Assembly (NCBI RefSeq): GCF_002015115.1
Contig: NZ_MUYA01000007.1
Span: forward strand, 124,001-188,000
Source of the DNA: Haemophilus paracuniculus
GTDB taxonomy: Bacteria; Pseudomonadota; Gammaproteobacteria; Enterobacterales; Pasteurellaceae
Direction of reading: 5' to 3'
DNA: 64,000 nucleotides
In this document: positions 1 through 8,980 of the stretch, in pieces
How positions within the stretch are numbered: position 1 is the stretch's first letter
How the letters are laid out: every line of letters starts with the position of its first letter
The notes under the pieces: model-generated
Database searches by the model: none
The model's input: the letters and a program-made list of their open reading frames with translations, nothing else
What the model was told of the DNA's origin: nothing
Position numbers and translations under genes: made by a program

Positions 1-83
1 CCTACATCGGCAGCCCTGAAAAGAAAGATTTGGCACAATTTATTCAAAATCCTGAACCTTTATTTCACTATTTCCGCAAGTAA
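1..83 (+). CDS. 3' end of an unidentified gene
   Basis: An open frame enters from the left edge and ends at a TAA at 81-83. Only 26 residues are visible, ending in HYFRK. They are too few to assign a family, and I do not recognise the protein. A strong hairpin terminator lies 11 bases after the stop, so this is the last gene of its transcript. Confidence 0.6.
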   Translation, partial: YIGSPEKKDLAQFIQNPEPLFHYFRK

Positions 84-93
84 ATAATTTGAC

Positions 94-134
94 GAATAGC
101 GTGAAACGATCTAGCATTCACGCTATTCTTTTTT
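94..134 (+). terminator. Rho-independent terminator after the partial gene
   Basis: A perfect 12-bp stem (GAATAGCGTGAA at 94-105 pairing with 117-128) is followed by six T residues. It sits between the stop at 83 and the tmaR start at 155. It shows that the open frame reading through this stretch from 89 is not the true start of tmaR. Confidence 0.9.
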
Positions 135-154
135 CACTCAACGAGGGCTATCAA

Positions 155-484
155 ATGGCTGAAACCACCAAAAAACAATCGTTCCAAGATATGTTGGATT
201 ATGTGCATCTTTATCGCTTAAAAAATAAATTGCACCGTGAAACGGCGGATAACGACCGTAAAATCCGTGATAACCAAAAACGCGTTCTTTTGTTAGAAAA
301 TTTGGATCAATACATCACGAACGAAATGTCGATTGCTGACGTGCGTGCGATTATCCAAAATATGCGTGATGACTACGAAAGCCGTGTCGATGACTATATG
401 ATCCGCAACGCCGAACTTTCCAAAGAACGCCGAGCAATCCGCCATAAAATGGCAGAACACAAGCACGGTAAAACGGATAAGTAG
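155..484 (+). CDS. tmaR: TmaR, polar organiser of PTS enzyme I (DUF496, YeeX)
   Basis: This 109-residue protein belongs to the DUF496 family. The E. coli member (YeeX, renamed TmaR) forms clusters at one pole and controls the localisation of PTS enzyme I. The family core is easy to see: [15 protein letters not shown] near residue 30 and the NAELSKERR block near residue 85. The protein is charged and predicted to be largely helical or coiled-coil, with no membrane segment or signal. The ATG at 155 is preferred because translation from upstream ATG 89 would run through the terminator hairpin, and the length then matches the family. It appears to be monocistronic and convergent with mscK. Confidence 0.88.
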   Translation: MAETTKKQSFQDMLDYVHLYRLKNKLHRETADNDRKIRDNQKRVLLLENLDQYITNEMSIADVRAIIQNMRDDYESRVDDYMIRNAELSKERRAIRHKMAEHKHGKTDK

Positions 485-515
485 TCAAAATTTTGAGAAA
501 TCTTACCCCTTACAG

Positions 516-3500
516 TTATGCTTTTTGAGCAACATTCTCTACCACATTCCCATTCAACACCGCTGGGTGCAGATGGACATCAAGCTGTTTGAACGCAAAA
601 CGGATATTATGCTCTTGGAACAGTTGGTTAATGCGGTAGTGTAGGAAATTGGTGGTTTCGGTGCGGTCGCCGAGTTCGCCGACAAAAACGATCAATTCGT
701 GTTCCAACGCATTTTCGCTGAAATTAAGAATGTTTACTTCTGGTTTTGGATCGGCGATCACTTTTGGCGATTCACTAACTGCTTGGAATAACAGCTCACG
801 CACTAAATCCAAATCCGCCCCGTAATTGACTTTGAGGAAAATTTGCAGGCGGGTGATCGTATTATTGAGCGTCCAGTTGATAAAGCGATCCGTAACAAAG
901 GCTTGGTTTGGTAGTACCACTTCCATATTGTCGGAATTGATTAAGGTGGTGGAACGCAGGCGGATCTTAGTGATAAAGCCCGTATGCTGCCCTACGGTAA
1001 CTTTATCGCCGACACGGATCGGGCGTTCAAACAGTAGGATCGAGCCAGAAACAAAGCTGCCGAAAATCTCACGCACCCCGAAACCGAGACCGACTGAAAG
1101 GGCGGTGAAGACCCATTGGATCTTGCCCCACGAGATTCCTAACGCCCCGAATGCGGATACGCTACCGATCACGATGATGATGTAACTCAACACGGCACTG
1201 ACGGTGTGTGGCGTACCTTTGGCGAGCTTAATCCGAGAAAAGAGGGTAATTTCTAAAATACCCGCGATATTTTTCACGAGGGCGTAAGTTACTACGCAAT
1301 ACACCACCGCTCGTAGCAAGTTGAGCAAGGTAACAGTTTCGACCTGCGTGCCGTCCACGCTTTCCCATAAAATCACGCCGTCTAAATAGTAGGCAACGCT
1401 CAATAGATCCGACCAGATCATATAGAGCAACGTCCCTAAAATAACCCAGCCGATTAAGTTCGTCATTCGGTAAATTTGCTGATTGACTACCGAGAGTTTA
1501 ATCACATCATCGGTTTTCTCTTTCGGCTCTTCTTTACCCGTTTCATTCAGTTGGGCTCGCAACGCTTCACGCTTTTCTTGCAAACGGCGATATGCCATTC
1601 GGCGGGCGGAAATTGCCACCGAGCGGTAAGCAAAATAGCGACCAAACACCCAAACTAACGCGACAAAATAGGTGTTGAGCAGGTGGCTAATTAAATAAAC
1701 CGCCGTGTAGTAATAGCCCATTACAATCAGTACGATCAAGGTAAGCGGTGCGATAATTAAAACTAATTGCAACAGCTTAAATAGGCTGATACTACGGATT
1801 GTGCCGTCCTCGTTGCGGGTGTTGGCGTATTCTTGAATCCCTCTGCTGAGTAGCGGTCGCACCACAAATAAACACAACGCAAGGGCTACAATTGTCATTA
1901 CCTGCCCGATCACATCATTGGCAAAACCGATAATTTCCACCTGAGACGGAACATAAGAAACCACCAACAATGCCACGATCCAGATCGACAAGCGGATAAT
2001 TCGTTCAAAAATCGCATTACTCGCCTGTGGCATTCCAAAGTGGCGGAACGCAATGCCGTTCGGACGTAACAGCGAAAGCACGGTGGCGAAGAAAAGCCAA
2101 ATTAACGACAACTGCAAGCCCCAACGCCAGCCTAACAGGGGATCATCAAAGAAAAAATAGACCACGACACTATACGACACCGTAAACAATAAGGTGCTTT
2201 GTAGTGCAAGGATTAGCGTCCAGAACATTGCCTCTGGGGTCAGCCAATGGCTATCTCGTTTGAGGGTGTTTACATCGTTGGCGATTGCCGATAAACGGCG
2301 TTTAATTTGCGGTTTTTTCCACACAATTAACGCATATAAAATCAGCAATAATGAAATAAATGCCAAAGTTGGGGCAAGGTTGGCATTTAAATTTTCAAAT
2401 CCAATATAAGCCGATAATTCACTTAATTCAGAAATCGCCAATTTTGGAAAGGATTTTAACCACGCAAAATCAATCGGATTATTACTTTTTACCCAGAAAC
2501 TTTGCTGTTGTAATTTCTGTTGTAATGAATCACTAATGGCGGTAACTTGTTTTTGATTACTTTCAATTTGATTAGAAATGGTTAATTCATTGTTTAGGGT
2601 TTTAATAATATCTTCTAAAATCGTTTTGCGTTCCGTCAATAAATTACGGAACGCCATTTCTTCCTCTTCTAAGAAAGGCTCTTCTTGGGTTTCATTTACC
2701 TTTTTAATATATTCATCAATATTATAAAGTTCATCGTGCTGTTGGGTATATTCAAAAATCGCCACCCGCAAATTGGCAATGGATGCCGATAAATTTTTAA
2801 CGATATTACCCGTTGGTAATGATTGTTTCTGTTTATTGATAATTTGAGACAAGGCAAGCGTCCCTTGTAAAACGCTAATTTGTTCCTCAATGTTGCGTTG
2901 GGTTTGGGTTAAACTTTCGAGAACATTTTTAATTCGCAAATTATCTTGGGATAAACTATTTAAGCGTTGGGTTTGCTGTAAGAGATATTTCCCCAATTCG
3001 ATATTGGTGTCTAATTCCTCTTTGATATAGTAATTTAAAATCGAACTATTCTCTTTTTGGCTTTCGATTTGCAAGGCTTTTTGCTGAGAATCTTTTAACC
3101 GTTTTTCATTCAGCACATCTTGCATCACCGTTAATTGCTTTTGCAATAATTGGGATTGTAAATTCGCCTCATTACGTTTGATTTCATCAAATTTAATAAT
3201 GTTATCGCTGTATTGAATCAATAATGCATTATATTTTTCATCGGTTTGAATATAATCAATTTCAGCGGTTAATTTATCTTTTAATGATTGGCTCATTTGA
3301 ATACTATTGCGTAGCCGATTGATTTCATCAAGGCGTTTTACATTTTCCGCAATCGCATTTTGACTGGTGGTAACTAAATTACGATCTAAATCCAAGGTGG
3401 AATTTAAATCGTTAATCGTAGCTTGAATCACCTGCAATTTCTGCTGGGTGCTTGTGTGGCGAGTTTCTAATTCTGCAATGGAAAGGGGCTGATAAGCATT

Positions 3501-3815
3501 CGCTGACACAGAGTTAATCGCTAATTTTAATTCTTGAATACTTTCAGCGATTTTATTATTTTCCGCAGGAAGATTTTTAATGCGTTCTTCTAATTGAACA
3601 ATTTGAGCCTCTCTATTACGTTTTTGCTCAATAAAATATAATGCACTGCCCAAATTTTGCGTTTGAGCATTGGTATTTTGCGAGCCATTTACCCCCGATT
3701 TAATCGCATTGATTTGCGATTTAATATCTTCTTCGTTAATTTGACTATCATTCGCCATTACAGACGAAGAAATAATGGCTAAAAATAATGCTAACCAAAT
3801 TTTTCTAAACATCAT
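516..3815 (-). CDS. mscK: MscK/KefA-type large mechanosensitive channel
   Basis: The 1099-residue protein has the architecture of the large MscS-family channels MscK/MscM. It starts with an N-terminal signal peptide (about residues 1-21, ending SSVMA). A long periplasmic region rich in Gln/Asn/Glu with coiled-coil character follows, to about residue 470. Next come about eleven membrane segments and a C-terminal MscS core. The core shows the pore-helix pattern GLGFGVREIFGSFVSG and the beta-domain block RVGDKVTVGQHTGFITKI. It opens under membrane tension to release ions in hypo-osmotic shock. The start overlaps the end of menE by 11 bases, so it is probably the last gene of a seqA-menE-mscK transcript, the same neighbourhood as in Haemophilus influenzae. 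MscK and MscM cannot be told apart with certainty by eye. Confidence 0.88.
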   Translation of the reverse strand: MMFRKIWLALFLAIISSSVMANDSQINEEDIKSQINAIKSGVNGSQNTNAQTQNLGSALYFIEQKRNREAQIVQLEERIKNLPAENNKIAESIQELKLAINSVSANAYQPLSIAELETRHTSTQQKLQVIQATINDLNSTLDLDRNLVTTSQNAIAENVKRLDEINRLRNSIQMSQSLKDKLTAEIDYIQTDEKYNALLIQYSDNIIKFDEIKRNEANLQSQLLQKQLTVMQDVLNEKRLKDSQQKALQIESQKENSSILNYYIKEELDTNIELGKYLLQQTQRLNSLSQDNLRIKNVLESLTQTQRNIEEQISVLQGTLALSQIINKQKQSLPTGNIVKNLSASIANLRVAIFEYTQQHDELYNIDEYIKKVNETQEEPFLEEEEMAFRNLLTERKTILEDIIKTLNNELTISNQIESNQKQVTAISDSLQQKLQQQSFWVKSNNPIDFAWLKSFPKLAISELSELSAYIGFENLNANLAPTLAFISLLLILYALIVWKKPQIKRRLSAIANDVNTLKRDSHWLTPEAMFWTLILALQSTLLFTVSYSVVVYFFFDDPLLGWRWGLQLSLIWLFFATVLSLLRPNGIAFRHFGMPQASNAIFERIIRLSIWIVALLVVSYVPSQVEIIGFANDVIGQVMTIVALALCLFVVRPLLSRGIQEYANTRNEDGTIRSISLFKLLQLVLIIAPLTLIVLIVMGYYYTAVYLISHLLNTYFVALVWVFGRYFAYRSVAISARRMAYRRLQEKREALRAQLNETGKEEPKEKTDDVIKLSVVNQQIYRMTNLIGWVILGTLLYMIWSDLLSVAYYLDGVILWESVDGTQVETVTLLNLLRAVVYCVVTYALVKNIAGILEITLFSRIKLAKGTPHTVSAVLSYIIIVIGSVSAFGALGISWGKIQWVFTALSVGLGFGVREIFGSFVSGSILLFERPIRVGDKVTVGQHTGFITKIRLRSTTLINSDNMEVVLPNQAFVTDRFINWTLNNTITRLQIFLKVNYGADLDLVRELLFQAVSESPKVIADPKPEVNILNFSENALEHELIVFVGELGDRTETTNFLHYRINQLFQEHNIRFAFKQLDVHLHPAVLNGNVVENVAQKA

Positions 3816-5187
3816 TTTTAAATTCCTTCACATATTCTTTTAATTGTTTACGAGAGACTTTAATCCCGCCCTGCTGCCATTTTTCGCTATCAAAGGGGAA
3901 ATAAGAGATCGGCTGTTTAAATTTTTCCAGTCGCTGTTGAGCGAAAATTTTTAATAATCCGACCGCTTGTTCGTTAAATTCTGTTTCAAATTCCACCAAG
4001 GCAACGGGGCGTTCGCCAAATTCGATATCGTCAATCGGCACAACAAACACATTTTTCAGCAAATTCGACTGAAACAGCACCTTTTCAATCTGTTCGGGCT
4101 GAATGTTTTCCCCCCCCGAAATAAACATATTGTCCAGCCGCCCTTTTACTTGCAACTTGCCGTCTGACGTCCACTCGCCACCGTCTTTGGTGGCAAACCA
4201 GCCTTGTTCGTTTACAAGGGGTAGGATTTTTGGATTTTTCCAGTAGCCCAGCCCCAAACCAGCCCCTCTCACCCAAATTTCGCCCTGTTCGATCCGCACG
4301 TCCCGCCCTTTTAATGGCTTTCCGACCGTTTGTAAACCTTGCGGTTCCGCACAAATGGTTGATGCCATTTCCGTCATTCCATAGCCAGAAAACGTTACAA
4401 CGTTTTGCTTTTTTGCTTGCTCAACCAAATTTTGCGGAATACTCGCCCCACCTAACAAAATTTTTTGTGAATGAGAATGGTGGGAAACGGTCTGCAAATA
4501 GCGTTGTAGTTGGGTTGGCACAAGTGAAGCGTGGGAAACCTGTTCAAGGGTGGGGTAAAAATCCGCTTTCTGCTCACAAATCACCAGGGTCGCCCCCTGC
4601 AACAACCAACGCCACACAATGCCCTGCCCCGAAACGTGGAACAGCGGCAAGCTCAACAGCCAACTATCTGCGTTGCCAAACGCCATTAACTCGCACACGC
4701 CCTCGGCATTATCGAGATGATTTTGAATGCTATGCACTACGGCTTTCGGCGATCCCGAAGATCCCGATGTGAGGGTAAATGTGGCGGGTTGTTCGGGGCA
4801 AAATTCCCCTAAACAAGCGGGTGGATTTTGTGAAATTTCAATAAAATCTTGATCGGTCAGACAAATTTCTACCCCATTTTCCGCCAAAATCTGTTGTTGC
4901 TGAAACTCGGTTAATTGAGGGTTGAGCATTAAAATTCGCCCGCCCAACGCTAGCACTGCACAATAGCAGAGCAAGTCCGTTAAACGGTGCGAGCCGCAAT
5001 AGGCGACCAACGTATTCGGTTGAATTTTTCTTGCTTGTAACAGGGAAATGAGTTGGCGGATTTGCTGCTCCAATTCTGCCCAAGTGATTGTAATTTCAGA
5101 GGAATTTCCCCCTTTCCACCGAATAGCTACCTGTTGAGCAGACTGCTCTGCCCAGTAAGCGGTTGGAAAGCAAGGAAATTTAACCAT
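3805..5187 (-). CDS. menE: MenE, o-succinylbenzoate--CoA ligase
   Basis: This 460-residue ANL-superfamily adenylate-forming enzyme activates o-succinylbenzoate to its CoA thioester in menaquinone synthesis. The AMP-binding P-loop appears as TLTSGSSGSPKAVVHS (around residue 138). The later adenylate-binding motif is SGYGMTEMAS, and the hinge/C-terminal domain begins near GRLDNMFISGGENIQPEQIE. The length is typical of gammaproteobacterial MenE (about 450). It begins 5 bases after the seqA stop and overlaps mscK by 11 bases, indicating one transcript. Other men genes are not in the window. The neighbourhood and size favour MenE over other acyl-CoA ligases. Confidence 0.88.
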   Translation of the reverse strand: MVKFPCFPTAYWAEQSAQQVAIRWKGGNSSEITITWAELEQQIRQLISLLQARKIQPNTLVAYCGSHRLTDLLCYCAVLALGGRILMLNPQLTEFQQQQILAENGVEICLTDQDFIEISQNPPACLGEFCPEQPATFTLTSGSSGSPKAVVHSIQNHLDNAEGVCELMAFGNADSWLLSLPLFHVSGQGIVWRWLLQGATLVICEQKADFYPTLEQVSHASLVPTQLQRYLQTVSHHSHSQKILLGGASIPQNLVEQAKKQNVVTFSGYGMTEMASTICAEPQGLQTVGKPLKGRDVRIEQGEIWVRGAGLGLGYWKNPKILPLVNEQGWFATKDGGEWTSDGKLQVKGRLDNMFISGGENIQPEQIEKVLFQSNLLKNVFVVPIDDIEFGERPVALVEFETEFNEQAVGLLKIFAQQRLEKFKQPISYFPFDSEKWQQGGIKVSRKQLKEYVKEFKNDV

Positions 5188-5192
5188 TGGAA

Positions 5193-5750
5193 TTATTGAA
5201 AGAGTTTTTGGGTTTTCTCGATAAGGGATTGAGGCACGTTCATCGCTTCCATTACCCCAATCAAAATCAGCCCTTTGCGAGCGGTATTATTATTGGTAAT
5301 CACCCAATAAGAAGAATCAGGAATTTGCTTCGCTTTCACGCCGCTGCCCGTTGCCAGAATGGTTTGCTCGTTGTGAGCGAAATAACGGCGTTCGCTGCCT
5401 TGCACGCTTTCGGTGGCTCGGGCAAATCCCTCGGGATCTGCTTGATGAAGCACCCCTAACACCTGCAAAAATCGCACCACCATTTTGGTTTGTCCTTTAA
5501 ATTCATTCGATTTAAACAAGGCTTCTAACTGCTGTGCAATTTCAGCACTATAATCTTTTTTCCCTTGTTTTTTCGGCGTGGCGAGTTCTTTCAAGCCCTC
5601 AATCGTGCCTTGTTGCACTAGCACGAACGGCTGCGGCGAAGACGGCAAACGCAATAAACGGCGAAGAATATCGGACGCACTTTCGCCGATAAATTGGGTG
5701 CGACTGGCAATATATTGATACAGTTCATCATCAACTTCGATCTGTTTCAC
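5193..5750 (-). CDS. seqA: SeqA, negative modulator of replication initiation
   Basis: This 185-residue protein binds clusters of hemimethylated GATC sites, sequesters oriC after initiation and organises nascent DNA. The N-terminal oligomerisation domain begins MKQIEVDDELYQYIAS and continues with the invariant GESASDILRRLLR block. The C-terminal DNA-binding domain contains the SNEFKGQTKMVVRFL stretch and the TNNNTARK loop known to read hemimethylated GATC. The length matches the family (181 in E. coli). It is divergent from ybfF, as in E. coli and H. influenzae, and is the first gene of the seqA-menE-mscK run. Its upstream region holds several GATC sites. Confidence 0.96.
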   Translation of the reverse strand: MKQIEVDDELYQYIASRTQFIGESASDILRRLLRLPSSPQPFVLVQQGTIEGLKELATPKKQGKKDYSAEIAQQLEALFKSNEFKGQTKMVVRFLQVLGVLHQADPEGFARATESVQGSERRYFAHNEQTILATGSGVKAKQIPDSSYWVITNNNTARKGLILIGVMEAMNVPQSLIEKTQKLFQ

Positions 5751-5836
5751 TCGTGATCCCCTTGTTTGACGAATTAAAATTGATCCAAAAAAATTCTGCG
5801 TATTATAATACAGTTTTTGGATCTTTTAATAGGATC
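5739..5836. promoter_or_regulatory. GATC cluster in the seqA/ybfF divergent region
   Basis: GATC tetranucleotides lie at 5739, 5755, 5782, 5820 and 5833, five in 98 bases across the seqA start and the divergent promoter region. SeqA is known to bind pairs of hemimethylated GATCs less than about three helical turns apart. Autoregulation is an inference. GATC is also common in the neighbouring ybfF gene, so the enrichment may not be specific. Confidence 0.4.
5780..5809 (+). promoter_or_regulatory. Sigma-70 type promoter for ybfF
   Basis: TTGATC at 5780-5785 and a perfect TATAAT at 5804-5809 are separated by 18 bases, reading toward ybfF. The predicted start would be near 5816. Confidence 0.55.
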
Positions 5837-5867
5837 TCACCTGTTTAACCGTACAATTTTTCATACA

Positions 5868-6641
5868 ATGCAAAAAAATTTATTACATTATCAATATCAA
5901 CCTGCCGCCTTAAATCCCAAGGCAAAAACAATGGTTTTCCTGCACGGATTATTTGGGGATCTCAACAATCTCGGCGTGATCGCTCGTGGATTTTCCGATG
6001 ATTACAACATCTTGCGGGTGGATCTTCGTAACCACGGACAGTCGTTCCATTCCGATGAAATGAACTACCCTGCAATGGCGGAAGATCTGCGAGATCTGTT
6101 CCAACATCTCAACCTAGATCCTGCGATTGTGGTCGGACATTCAATGGGGGGCAAAACCGCAATGATGTTGGCTCAACTCTCCCCTGAATGGATTGAAAAG
6201 CTGATCGTGATCGACATCGCCCCCGTTAAAAACCCCACCCACCGCCATAATCATATTTTTGCGGGATTATTTGCGGTGCAACAAGCCCAGCCCACCACTC
6301 GCCAACAGGCAAAAAATGTGATTGCCGAGCATATCCCCGTTGAGGGCGAACAGCAATTTATGCTGAAATCCTTTGATGCGGAACAAGCGGGGCGTTTCCG
6401 TTTTAATTTGGCAAGCCTACACCAAAACTATCTCAACATAATGGATTGGCAACCCGTTTATTTCGACCGCCCTACTCTCTTTATTAAAGGGGGATTGTCC
6501 GATTATATTCAGGCAGAAGATAGCGAAGCGATCCTCGCTCAATTTCCACAGGCGAAATTTTTTGTGGTAGCAAACGCCGATCATTGGGTACACGCCGAAA
6601 AGCCTGAGGCGGTTATTCGAGCAATTCAACGTTTTTTATAG
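5868..6641 (+). CDS. ybfF: YbfF, alpha/beta-hydrolase esterase
   Basis: This 257-residue cytoplasmic alpha/beta hydrolase has an oxyanion-loop motif FLHGLFGD near residue 26. The nucleophile elbow GHSMGG is near residue 94, with Ser as the catalytic nucleophile. A late His lies in the NADHWVHAEKPE block, and an Asp is available in the GGLSDYI region. The family hydrolyses short-chain and acyl-CoA esters in vitro; the natural substrate is unknown. The ATG at 5868 gives a length equal to E. coli YbfF (254). An upstream in-frame ATG at 5817 would start inside the predicted promoter/leader. It is divergent from seqA, the conserved arrangement. Confidence 0.9.
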   Translation: MQKNLLHYQYQPAALNPKAKTMVFLHGLFGDLNNLGVIARGFSDDYNILRVDLRNHGQSFHSDEMNYPAMAEDLRDLFQHLNLDPAIVVGHSMGGKTAMMLAQLSPEWIEKLIVIDIAPVKNPTHRHNHIFAGLFAVQQAQPTTRQQAKNVIAEHIPVEGEQQFMLKSFDAEQAGRFRFNLASLHQNYLNIMDWQPVYFDRPTLFIKGGLSDYIQAEDSEAILAQFPQAKFFVVANADHWVHAEKPEAVIRAIQRFL

Positions 6642-6672
6642 TGTTCAATTTTGTTTACTTTCTATAAAAAAG

Positions 6673-6700
6673 TTTACACTGACTATTTCTCTGTTAGAAT
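6673..6700 (+). promoter_or_regulatory. Promoter of the aromatic amino acid permease gene
   Basis: TTTACA at 6673-6678 and TAGAAT at 6695-6700 are separated by 16 bases, 38 bases upstream of the permease ATG. A clear TyrR box is not present. Confidence 0.5.
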
Positions 6701-6738
6701 ATCGTCCTTTTTATAACAACTCTCTTTGAGGTTTTACT

Positions 6739-7941
6739 ATGCAAAACAAAACATTTGGTAGTGCCTTAATCGTTGCAGGAACAACGATCGGGGCGGGAAT
6801 GTTAACAATGCCATTCGCATCCGCACAAATGGGTTTTGGCTATACATTAGTGCTGTTATTTGCACTTTGGGTTTTACTTTCATATAGTGCGTTACTGTTT
6901 GTTGAGGTCTATCAAAAAGCGGAACGCCAAGATGCAGGAATCGCTACCCTTGCTGAACAACACTTTGGAATGATAGGGCGTGTAGTATCCACGCTTACCC
7001 TCATTATTTTTATGTATGCTATTTTAACCTTTTATGCTGGTTGGGGTAGCGATACTCTTCCAATTCAATTTTTGTCTAACAACAAAGATATCTCAATTAT
7101 TTTATTTGTAATTATTTTTGGAGGAGCTGTTTCAATTAGTACAACAACTGTTGATGGTTTTACTCGCGTACTATTTATATTGAAATTAATCACGTTTGTT
7201 TTCGTACTCTTTATGATGTTGCCGAAAGTGACAATAGAAAACCTCAGGGCAATGCCGTTGCAATACTTACTGATCATCTCAGCCAGTAACGTTTTCTTTA
7301 CATCGTTCGGCTTCCACGTGGTGATCCCAAGTATTAACAGCTACCTTGACGGCGATGTAAAACGCTTACGCATTGCGATTATTGGCGGTACTGCCATTCC
7401 ACTCGTTGCCTACATTTTATGGCAAATGGCAACCCACGGCGTATTCAACCAAATGCAATTCGTGGAAATTATCCGCCAAGATCCAACCCTCAACGGTTTA
7501 GTAGCAGCGACCTATCAAGCCACAGGAAGTAAATGGCTAAGTAACGCAATGTTTCTTTTCTCTGCACTTGCACTAATTACCTCATTCTTAGGGGTTTCTC
7601 TTGCATTGATAGATTGCTTAGATGATCTATTCAAACGTGTAAATATTGCGGCTAATCGAATCAGTATTAGCTTACTTACTTTTGTTCCAGTATTAGCACT
7701 TACATTATTTTATCGTAATGAATTTTTATCGGTGCTTGCCTTTGCAGGTCAAATGTTCACTTTCTACGGCTTAGTGCTACCCGTGGCAATGGCGTGGCGT
7801 TTAAGACAAAAACACCCAGACCTGCCATACCGCGTAATGGGCGGCAACCTCGGCTTGCTCGTGGCATTGGTGCTAGGCTTAATCATTATGTTCGTCCCGA
7901 ACTTAATTGAAGCAGGTTTATTACCAAAAGTAGTGGGATAA
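6739..7941 (+). CDS. tyrP: Aromatic amino acid permease of the HAAAP family (TyrP-like)
   Basis: This 400-residue inner-membrane protein is predicted to have eleven transmembrane segments. The N-terminal signature GSALIVAGTTIGAGMLTMPF is the hallmark of the hydroxy/aromatic amino acid permease family (TyrP, Mtr, TnaB), which imports tyrosine or tryptophan by proton symport. The length matches TyrP (403). The gene is monocistronic, with its own promoter and a strong terminator after it. TyrP is preferred over Mtr from overall resemblance to the Haemophilus proteins annotated as tyrosine-specific. The substrate (Tyr or Trp) cannot be fixed by reading alone. Confidence 0.82.
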   Translation: MQNKTFGSALIVAGTTIGAGMLTMPFASAQMGFGYTLVLLFALWVLLSYSALLFVEVYQKAERQDAGIATLAEQHFGMIGRVVSTLTLIIFMYAILTFYAGWGSDTLPIQFLSNNKDISIILFVIIFGGAVSISTTTVDGFTRVLFILKLITFVFVLFMMLPKVTIENLRAMPLQYLLIISASNVFFTSFGFHVVIPSINSYLDGDVKRLRIAIIGGTAIPLVAYILWQMATHGVFNQMQFVEIIRQDPTLNGLVAATYQATGSKWLSNAMFLFSALALITSFLGVSLALIDCLDDLFKRVNIAANRISISLLTFVPVLALTLFYRNEFLSVLAFAGQMFTFYGLVLPVAMAWRLRQKHPDLPYRVMGGNLGLLVALVLGLIIMFVPNLIEAGLLPKVVG

Positions 7942-7955
7942 TCCACAATTTCCTT

Positions 7956-7964
7956 ACAAGCGGT
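7956..7964 (+). repeat. DNA uptake signal core (Apl type)
   Basis: A perfect ACAAGCGGT core overlaps the start of the terminator hairpin of the permease gene. Other perfect cores noted in either orientation include 11874-11882, 21346-21354, 23906-23914, 26931-26939, 27200-27208, 38589-38597, 39659-39667, 43825-43833, 53941-53949 and 59459-59467. Confidence 0.85.
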
Positions 7965-7998
7965 GGGATTAGCGAAAATTTCGCTAGTCCCATTTTTT
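7965..7998 (+). terminator. Terminator of the permease gene
   Basis: A 13-bp stem (GGGATTAGCGAAA at 7965-7977 with 7979-7991, one T-G wobble) is followed by six T residues. Confidence 0.85.
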
Positions 7999-8161
7999 AT
8001 TCCATAAATAAAGATAGATATAAAAGAACAATACGATTTTCTAAAAATTCCTCTAAAGCCCCGAATACCCACACTTTTTTTGTAAATTTTATTGCAAACC
8101 CACTGCAAAAGACATAGCATATTGAGAATAAATCGTATTTGTAATTAAGTAAGGAGATTCT

Positions 8162-8977
8162 ATGCGTGTTAAAGCACTTTCCCTCGCTCTTTCTACTCTG
8201 TTCGTTAGCGTCAATAGCTATGCGGTGGATTTGTCGAAAGAAACCAACGAATATCGTCAATATGTAATCGGGCAGATTGACCAACTCGTTACGGAAACGG
8301 AAAAATTTGCGGGTTATTTGAAAGCGGGCGAGGTGGAAAAAGCCAAATATGCTTACCCGCGTGTGCGTATGTATTACGAGCGTTCCGAGCCGATTGCGGA
8401 GAGCTTTGGCGATCTTGATCCCCGTCTTGATGCTCGTTTAGCGGATTTAACCGAAGAAGGCAAAACCGAGCAGGATTGGACAGGTTTCCACAAAATCGAA
8501 AAAATCCTGTGGGAACAAAATTCCACCAAAGGGACGGAAGCCGTTGCCGATCAATTATTGAAAGACATTAAAGAGTTGCGTGCCAAAATTCCAACCGCGG
8601 AAGTAACGCCTGAATTGATGATTACGGGATCGGTGGATTTGCTCAATGAGGTTTCCACCTCAAAAGTAACGGGCGAGGAAGAAATTTTCTCAAAAACCGA
8701 TCTTTTCGATTTCAAATCGAACCTTGAAGGGGCGGAAAAAATCTATCATATTTTCAAACCGCAATTAGAAAAGAAAGATCCGAAACTCGCCAAAACCATT
8801 GGCAATCGCTTTGAGGCGGTCAATAAATTGTTGGAAAAACATAATCAAGCCAAAGACGGTGGCTACGATTATGTTGGTTACGACAAATTGAGCAAAGAGG
8901 ATATTAAAGCCCTCGCCGAAGCGGTAAACAAGCTGGGCGAACCGCTTGCTCAAATGGGTATCTTATTAGGAAAATAA
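8162..8977 (+). CDS. efeO: EfeO-type imelysin (M75) periplasmic iron protein
   Basis: This 271-residue exported protein has a signal peptide (about residues 1-21, cleaved after NSYA). It has one imelysin/M75 domain with the HxxE signature in GFHKIEKILW. It is the short form, lacking the N-terminal cupredoxin-like domain of E. coli EfeO (375 residues), and so resembles EfeM. In the EfeUOB system EfeO is thought to bind ferrous or ferric iron in the periplasm and pass it to the EfeU permease. A good ribosome-binding site (AAGGAG) precedes the ATG. efeB starts 3 bases after the stop. No efeU lies on either side. Confidence 0.9.
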   Translation: MRVKALSLALSTLFVSVNSYAVDLSKETNEYRQYVIGQIDQLVTETEKFAGYLKAGEVEKAKYAYPRVRMYYERSEPIAESFGDLDPRLDARLADLTEEGKTEQDWTGFHKIEKILWEQNSTKGTEAVADQLLKDIKELRAKIPTAEVTPELMITGSVDLLNEVSTSKVTGEEEIFSKTDLFDFKSNLEGAEKIYHIFKPQLEKKDPKLAKTIGNRFEAVNKLLEKHNQAKDGGYDYVGYDKLSKEDIKALAEAVNKLGEPLAQMGILLGK

Positions 8978-8980
8978 ACG

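Noticed and set aside
89..154. N-terminal extension of tmaR from ATG 89
   Set aside because: The stretch runs through a perfect terminator hairpin and adds residues not found in the DUF496 family.
6655..6680. TyrR box upstream of the aromatic permease
   Set aside because: A TTTACA half-site exists but no TGTAAA partner at the needed six-base spacing; the TTTACA fits a -35 element better.
8115..8150. Fur box upstream of efeO
   Set aside because: TGAGAATAAATCGTATTT resembles half of a Fur site, but too many positions differ to claim it.
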